Shown one piece after another: positions 59,977-64,000 of a stretch of DNA of 64,000 nucleotides. The translations under genes and the position numbers were made by a program. The notes under the pieces are model-generated. The model saw nothing but the letters and a program-made list of their open reading frames with translations. It was not told the origin of the DNA and did not search any database. Source of the stretch: Nocardia speluncae NBRC 108251 (GTDB lineage Bacteria > Actinomycetota > Actinomycetes > Mycobacteriales > Mycobacteriaceae); contig NZ_BDBZ01000046.1 in the NCBI RefSeq assembly GCF_001613245.1, forward strand, positions 51,858 to 115,857, in the 5' to 3' direction. Numbering within the stretch: the stretch's first letter is position 1; each line of letters starts with the position of its first letter.

Positions 59977-60915
59977 ATGAAATTCGATGTCATCCTGCCC
60001 GGAACCAGTCATATTCCCGATTTCTACCCGTGGGCGCATGCGCTCGACGCGGACGGCTTCCGGCGTATTCTCACCACCCTCGACGAAGCCGGCTTCCATG
60101 CCGTGTCGGTCTCCGAGCACCTCGCGATGCCGTTGTTCGAAGTACCCAGGCTCGGCCCGTACTGGCAGGATGCGTTGTCGACGATGGCGTTCGCGGCCGC
60201 GGCGACCCGCCGGATCCGGCTGGACGCGACCGTTCTGGTGCTGCCGTATCACCACCCGTTACGGCTGGCGAAATCACTGGCGACGATCGATGTGCTCTCC
60301 GGCGGCAGGGTCAATGTGTCGGTCGGTGTCGGCCACGCGGAACAGGAGTTCGCGGCGATGGGGGTGCCGTTCCGGGAGCGCGGCGCGATCACCGACGAGA
60401 TCCTGGAAGCACTGAACACGCTGTGGACTGCCGAGCAGCCCGAGCATCGCGGTGAGTACTTCGAGATCACCGATCTCGCAGTGGATCCGCGCCCCGTGCA
60501 GAAACCACGACCTCCGATCTATGTGGGCGGGAACTCCAAACCCGCGTTGCGGCGCGCCGCGCGGCACGAAGGCTGGCAGCCGAACCCGACGAACTTCACG
60601 CTGGAAGAGATCCCACCGCTGCTGGACTACCTCCGTGAACAGCCGGCCTATGCGGGCAAGGAGGACATCTTCGATGTCAATTGGCTCAAAGCGCCTGCCG
60701 GCGTCACTCTGGACAGGGGGTTCGCCGGTGCTTCCGCTTCCGAACTGAACGGCTATCGGGACGAGTTGATCGAGGCCTACTCCGGCGATTACCGGAAGGC
60801 CGGTATCACCCGTGCGGCCGCCCAGCCGCCACGCAACATAGGTTCCGAGCAGGAATTCCTGGATTATCTGCGCTGGTTCGCCGAGGAAGTCATGGCGGTG
60901 GCGGGAATCGAGTGA
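59977..60915 (+). CDS. LLM-class (F420/FMN-dependent) oxidoreductase
   Basis: The 312-residue LLM protein starts MKFDVILPGTSHIPDFYPW and has HLAMPLFEVPRLGPYW, DATVLVLPYHHPLRLAKSLAT and SVGVGHAEQEFAAMGVPF. It belongs to the actinobacterial F420-dependent group rather than the long NtaA group. It is 104 bases after the ABC ATPase in the same direction, so it may act on the imported substrate. AAAGGA lies about 11 bases before the ATG. Confidence 0.9.
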   Translation: MKFDVILPGTSHIPDFYPWAHALDADGFRRILTTLDEAGFHAVSVSEHLAMPLFEVPRLGPYWQDALSTMAFAAAATRRIRLDATVLVLPYHHPLRLAKSLATIDVLSGGRVNVSVGVGHAEQEFAAMGVPFRERGAITDEILEALNTLWTAEQPEHRGEYFEITDLAVDPRPVQKPRPPIYVGGNSKPALRRAARHEGWQPNPTNFTLEEIPPLLDYLREQPAYAGKEDIFDVNWLKAPAGVTLDRGFAGASASELNGYRDELIEAYSGDYRKAGITRAAAQPPRNIGSEQEFLDYLRWFAEEVMAVAGIE

Positions 60916-61009
60916 AGTGGCGCTGGCCTGCTGCGGATCCGGCGGTGGTGGGAATGGCCGGCGCGGTGGTATGTCCCTCCGGGTGCGTCTGCCGACGCGG
61001 GGTGGAAAG

Positions 61010-61568
61010 TCAGGTGTAGAAGGTGACAAGGTCGCGGTCGGCCTCCGCGCAGAACTGGATCCAGTGCCGCATTTCGGCCACAGATTGCGCGACTCGTCGA
61101 TCGGCGAGGACGGAAAGGTCCGCGCCGTTGAGTGCTTGGGCGAGCGGCTTCAGCTCGGTGCGGGTGAGGTGGCCGATGCCCGGGAAGTCGATGATCTCCG
61201 GCAGCGGCACCGGGGAGCCCGCGTTGGCGAATTCGTTGGGGTCGAACTGCACGCCGATCTCGTCGAGCGCGGTGTGAACCGTGCCGAACCAGGTCAGGGC
61301 GACGGGGTACCAGTAGGCGTTGCGGAGGCCCGGCCGAATCGCTCGCACAGTTGCGACAGCGCGTAGCCGTACACCGATCCGTCGGTGCCAGTATGTGGTC
61401 GGGAGTAGAACAGCTCTTCGAGCGCGCCGTCTCATAGGCCACGGGTTCGCTTGCGGAGCGGGGCTGCGGCAACATCCAGTCGAAGAACTGCTGCGGTTCG
61501 GAAGTGAACGCGGACGGCGCACGCAGCACCTCGACTTCCACCGCATACGCCACGACCCCGTACCCCAT
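61010..61568 (-). pseudogene. Frameshifted DUF7691-like protein
   Basis: Read on the minus strand in three successive frames, the sequence gives MGYGVVAYAVEVEVLRAP, then ELFYSRPHTGTDGSVYGYAL, then RNAYWYPVALTWFGTV and IDFPGIGHLTRTELKPL, ending DLVTFYT. The parts match one actinobacterial protein of about 186 aa that I know as DUF7691-like (moderate certainty). A good AGGAG precedes the ATG at 61568. Two frameshifts break it, near 61430 and 61330. It may be truly decayed or reflect sequence errors. Confidence 0.6.
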
Positions 61569-61732
61569 ACCGCTCCTGTGCTCGTTGCTACCCTCCGAGT
61601 CGCTGATACCGAGGTGTCGGCGACCGGGCGCACAGTACGCGAGCGCTGTGACACTGAATTTGCACGGACACATCATGTTCGGCCACGCAGGCCCTGTGTT
61701 GAGGAGCATGAGCTGGTGCGGCGCACGCCTGG

Positions 61733-62098
61733 TTGAGCCAGGCCGAGATCGTGGCCCAATACGGCCTCGTCGCGTTCGCCGACGCGGAAGCGGAGCTGAC
61801 CGCGTGGATCGTTGATCGGCGCGGATCACCGGGAATGAGCCGAAAGCGATCTTCTTCAGCGGCGTGGCGACGAGCCCGGGAGGGCGTTGCTGCCAGCACG
61901 GCGCGAAACCGGCACGGTTTCGGTGGGCCGCTCGACATGGGCCGATACGAACGAAGACGAGTTGATCGACCCGCCCGAACAACCGGCGATCAACCAGTCG
62001 CTCGCCTGGGCGGCCCCACACCTACCGGCGAGGATGTCCTACTGCGGATCTGGCCCGAGCGCGCCACCTCGCTCGCGCCGGACAGTCCGCCATTCTGA
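61733..62098 (+). pseudogene. Frameshifted gene of unknown family
   Basis: On the plus strand, coding-like pieces switch frames: SQAEIVAQYGLVAFADAEA and ELTAWIVDRRGSPGMSRK, then AIFFSGVATSPGG, then GTVSVGRSTWADTNEDELID and PPEQPAINQSLAWAAPHLP, then GEDVLLRIWPERATSLAPD before a stop. The blocks join into one plausible protein with at least three frameshifts. I do not recognise the family. Confidence 0.45.
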
Positions 62099-62156
62099 CG
62101 GGCCGGGGCAAACGTCACCGGGCCTCACCAGGAACAGGAACCGTGTTCGAGAACGC

Positions 62157-62448
62157 ATGCCCGAATCCCACCCAGCCGGATCAGACCCCTGGGGCAGTCT
62201 GCTCCGCCCCGAATTCCAGGGCCGCGACGACGAATTGGCCAACCTCGCCAACGGAGCCGACCTCGTCGGCGTCGGCAGGGCGGCGGTGTCGAACCGGGCC
62301 AAGGGACACCACGACTTCCCGAAACTCGGTGCTACTGACCGGGTCGCCGCGAAAGCGCTCCAAATACACCGCTGAGCGCCGGATATCTCAAATCCGGACC
62401 CACGTGTCGTTCTGTGGCCACGATTTGTACCCCGGTTCAGCCCGTTGA
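62157..62448 (+). pseudogene. Frameshifted HTH protein, possibly methylase-associated
   Basis: The reading MPESHPAGSDPWGSLLRPEF ... ELANLANGADLVGVGRAAVS then NRAKGHHDFPK resembles helix-turn-helix modules that precede N-6 DNA methylases in actinomycetes. The likely continuation VLLTGSPRKRSKYTAERR lies in another frame, so there is a frameshift near 62330. The family link is from memory and tentative. Confidence 0.4.
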
Positions 62449-62750
62449 GCCTCGCCAGGGAGTGTTCTCGGCTTCGTCGAGCAGTGGCAACGCCTGGTGC
62501 AGTGCGCGGCGGATCGGTTCGGTCCAGCGCCGGATATCGGGGGCCGGGGATCGTTGAGCGGGTCGATCCACTCGTGATCGGTTTCCCATTCCCTGGGCAG
62601 CGTCCCGACCTTGAATCGCTCGGTGGCGGGCCGCCGGGCGGCGAAGTCGTCGGGTTCGAATCGGTACCAGTTCTCGTCACCGTCGCACTGGATGGCGACG
62701 GAATGCTCGAATCTGCTGATGCGTATCCGGGGTGGCTTCAGAGCCTGTGG
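62437..62750 (-). pseudogene. Truncated, frameshifted gene next to the inverted repeat
   Basis: The minus strand reads LKPPRIRISRFEHSVAIQCD, GDENWYRFEPDDFAARRPAT, REWETDHEWIDPLNDP, then in another frame DIRRWTEPIRRALHQALPLL and DEAENTPWRGSTG before a stop at 62437-62439. One frameshift near 62545. The start is missing because the inverted repeat begins at 62753. Family not recognised. Confidence 0.45.
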
Positions 62751-62752
62751 CT

Positions 62753-62812
62753 AGCCCTACATTCGATACCGGTCCCGCGCAGTGAAGTGGGAACGGTATC
62801 GAATGTAGGGCT
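62753..62812. repeat. Large near-perfect inverted repeat
   Basis: Two 24-base arms (62753-62776 and 62789-62812) pair with one mismatch around a 12-base loop. The arms start AGCCCTACATTCGATACCG and end CGGTATCGAATGTAGGGCT. It truncates the reading frame beside it. It could be a strong terminator, a palindromic mobile remnant or a phage/IS end. I see no target-site duplication. Confidence 0.65.
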
Positions 62813-62953
62813 CTACCTGTAGATGTACCGAGTGATTCGGTGTTGCCACCGGAGTGTGAGGCAGGCGAGGAGCCGAGCTTCGTGTACTACGAGCCCGGCG
62901 CCGGCGCGATAGCGGTGACGGGCAAAGGCTGGCCGACACCGCGGCGGGTGGTG

Positions 62954-63802
62954 TCAGAGTGTGTCGCGCAGGATTGCGCCGAGGCGCTGGTGGGCGAGGT
63001 AGTTCTTGGCCAGGTGGAAGTCGAAGGTGCCGATGATCGTGTGTTCGTCGATGTCGACGCCTTCGAAGGTGCGGCCGATACCGCCCGGGGGGATGGCGAC
63101 GATGTCACCGGGGTCGGCGAGGTTCACCCAGCGGGCGACACCCGGTGGACGGGCACCGCGGCCATCGAGGGGTGCCGGCCACAGACGTGGCAGAACGGCG
63201 TGGGGCAGAGCCAGCGGTGAGCCGAGAGTGACCAGAAGGTCGACCTCCAGATCGGGCCGGGCCCACAGGGCTTCGTAGGCGACGACCGATCCGAGGGAAT
63301 GGGCGATCACCACGCGCGCACTGGTGGTTTCGAGGGCGTCGGTGACTCGTGCCCGGACAGCGGCGCGGGCCGGGCTGTCGGGGTTTTTCAGATAGGCATG
63401 GGCTTCTCGGCAGAAGAGTGCGACGAACCACCTCGTGGCGGGTGGGCCGAGGAGGCGCATCCGGGCGATGGTGTCGACGGCCTGGCGCAGTCCGACGGTC
63501 GGTCGCCCCGCGGCGACACCCACGGGCAGGTCGAACGACCCCAGCCATTGGTAGGCGAACTCGATCTCGGACGGGTCCAGGTCCTCGAGGTCGCCGCCAG
63601 CGCCTTGCCGGCCGGGCTGGCGAAGCACGTCGGCGTAGTACGCCATGGACACCTCCGGTGCCGGACCGTCGGCCCCGGCGCCATCGAGTGCGCCCGCGAG
63701 GCGGGTGCGCCATTCTTCTCCCAGGATGCGGGCGGCCTTGGGAGGCTGTGTGCCGCTGCGGAAGTTGCCGATGCCGTGGACTCCCACGATGGTGTGTGTC
63801 AC
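62954..63802 (-). CDS. Alpha/beta hydrolase (PGAP1/DUF676-like serine hydrolase)
   Basis: The 282-residue enzyme starts VTHTIVGVHGIGNFRSG, with the oxyanion-type VHGIG, and has the nucleophile elbow VIAHSLGSVVAYEAL (Ser169). The acid probably lies in NLADPGDIVAIPP and the histidine in IIGTFDFHLAKNYL. It resembles lipase/PGAP1-like serine hydrolases. GTG at 63802 overlaps the upstream stop in a GTGA arrangement and is preceded by GGAGG. It is translationally coupled to a WD40-repeat protein, whose C-terminus lies upstream. Target unknown; a conflict or signalling role is possible but unproven. Confidence 0.85.
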   Translation of the reverse strand: MTHTIVGVHGIGNFRSGTQPPKAARILGEEWRTRLAGALDGAGADGPAPEVSMAYYADVLRQPGRQGAGGDLEDLDPSEIEFAYQWLGSFDLPVGVAAGRPTVGLRQAVDTIARMRLLGPPATRWFVALFCREAHAYLKNPDSPARAAVRARVTDALETTSARVVIAHSLGSVVAYEALWARPDLEVDLLVTLGSPLALPHAVLPRLWPAPLDGRGARPPGVARWVNLADPGDIVAIPPGGIGRTFEGVDIDEHTIIGTFDFHLAKNYLAHQRLGAILRDTL

Positions 63803-64000
63803 GAGTCCTCCGGGGTGGTGGTGTCGGCGGGTCCGGGTGTGCGGCGTTCCCGGGATCGGGGCGGAACCCTTGTCAGGAAAGCGACATCCGTACCGAATCT
63901 GACGACCAATCGATCCCCGGCTCCTACCGCGAGCGCACGGCATGGTGCAGGCAGGGGAATGCGGTCGATGCATTGCCTCGTGGTCAGGTCCCATACCCGT
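63799..64000 (-). CDS. C-terminus of a WD40-repeat protein (runs off the right edge)
   Basis: The minus strand from 63999 encodes RVWDLTTRQCIDRIPLPAPC followed by RALAVGAGDRLVVRFGTDVA and a 20-residue disordered tail ending TTTPEDS before a TGA at 63799-63801. RVWDLTT is a canonical WD40 blade end. Only 66 residues are in the window; the N-terminal part lies outside. The stop overlaps the hydrolase GTG start. Such proteins in actinomycetes often couple a signalling or protease-like N-terminus to a WD40 propeller; not visible here. Confidence 0.78.
   Translation of the reverse strand, partial: RVWDLTTRQCIDRIPLPAPCRALAVGAGDRLVVRFGTDVAFLTRVPPRSRERRTPGPADTTTPEDS

Larger units (their letters stand above)
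61569..62953. other. Decayed region: multiple frameshifted coding pieces
   Basis: This stretch holds pieces of at least three further proteins, each broken by one or more frameshifts (see the following entries), plus the inverted repeat at 62753-62812. The last 140 bases, 62813-62953, show nothing recognisable. Intact genes resume at 62954. Confidence 0.5.

Noticed and set aside
62650..62675. tRNA-like GGTTCGAATC string
   Set aside because: No acceptor or anticodon stems around it; it encodes WYRFEPDD in the minus-strand relic.
62840..63220. Plus-strand ORF overlapping the 3' end of the hydrolase gene
   Set aside because: Mostly antisense to the clear hydrolase coding region.
1..64000. CRISPR arrays, insertion sequences, rRNA and tRNA genes
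   Set aside because: No repeat-spacer pattern, no transposase, and no RNA gene was seen.

Overview
The window is high-GC DNA from a mycolic-acid actinomycete, most likely a Nocardia or a close relative. Evidence: two tandem MspA-type porins, a mycofactocin-type short-chain dehydrogenase (SDR), several luciferase-like (LLM) flavin/F420 enzymes, and proteins that look orthologous to M. tuberculosis GlbN, OtsB1 and Acg-type nitroreductases. Genus is an inference; there is no rRNA or tRNA gene to fix it.

Layout. (1) 0-7.3 kb, stress/dormancy block: Acg-like nitroreductase, two tandem-domain universal stress proteins and a three-domain OtsB1-type trehalose enzyme that overlaps one Usp gene. This gene set resembles the mycobacterial DosR regulon, but I found no convincing DosR box. 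(2) 7.9-10 kb: a Tat-exported DUF2236/latex-clearing-like protein overlapping a truncated haemoglobin gene, then a small secreted protein. (3) 10-15.7 kb: thiolase plus DUF35 pair, a degenerate EF-G-like protein, a divergent inositol-phosphatase-family protein, an alpha/beta hydrolase and a TetR regulator with a palindromic operator. (4) 15.7-34.8 kb: catabolic block of SDRs, an OYE/FAD fusion, a P450 lacking the ExxR arginine, two acyl-CoA ligases, an enoyl-CoA hydratase, LLM enzymes, a KshA-like Rieske oxygenase and TetR regulators with recognisable operators. Remnants of an alcohol dehydrogenase and an acyl-CoA dehydrogenase show gene loss. (5) 35.5-37 kb: two MspA porins. (6) 37-53.9 kb: thioesterase, VOC proteins, SDRs, SnoaL-like proteins, a KstD-like flavoprotein, an HSL esterase, an MFS exporter, an unknown protein with a possible Fe-binding triad, and a P450-ferredoxin-reductase cassette. 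(7) 54-61 kb: a complete peptide-type ABC importer followed by an LLM oxidoreductase. (8) 61-64 kb: a decayed or mis-assembled stretch with four consecutive frameshifted coding regions and a large inverted repeat, then an intact alpha/beta hydrolase coupled to the C-terminus of a WD40-repeat protein that runs off the right edge.

Together the 10-61 kb genes look like an accessory catabolic archipelago for a hydrophobic CoA-activated substrate (steroid, terpenoid or similar): uptake (porins, ABC importer), activation (AMP ligases), ring or side-chain oxidation (P450s, Rieske oxygenase, KstD-like and OYE-type flavoproteins, SDRs), beta-oxidation or retro-aldol cleavage (enoyl-CoA hydratase, thiolase-DUF35, thioesterase) and local TetR control. 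The substrate cannot be read from the sequence.
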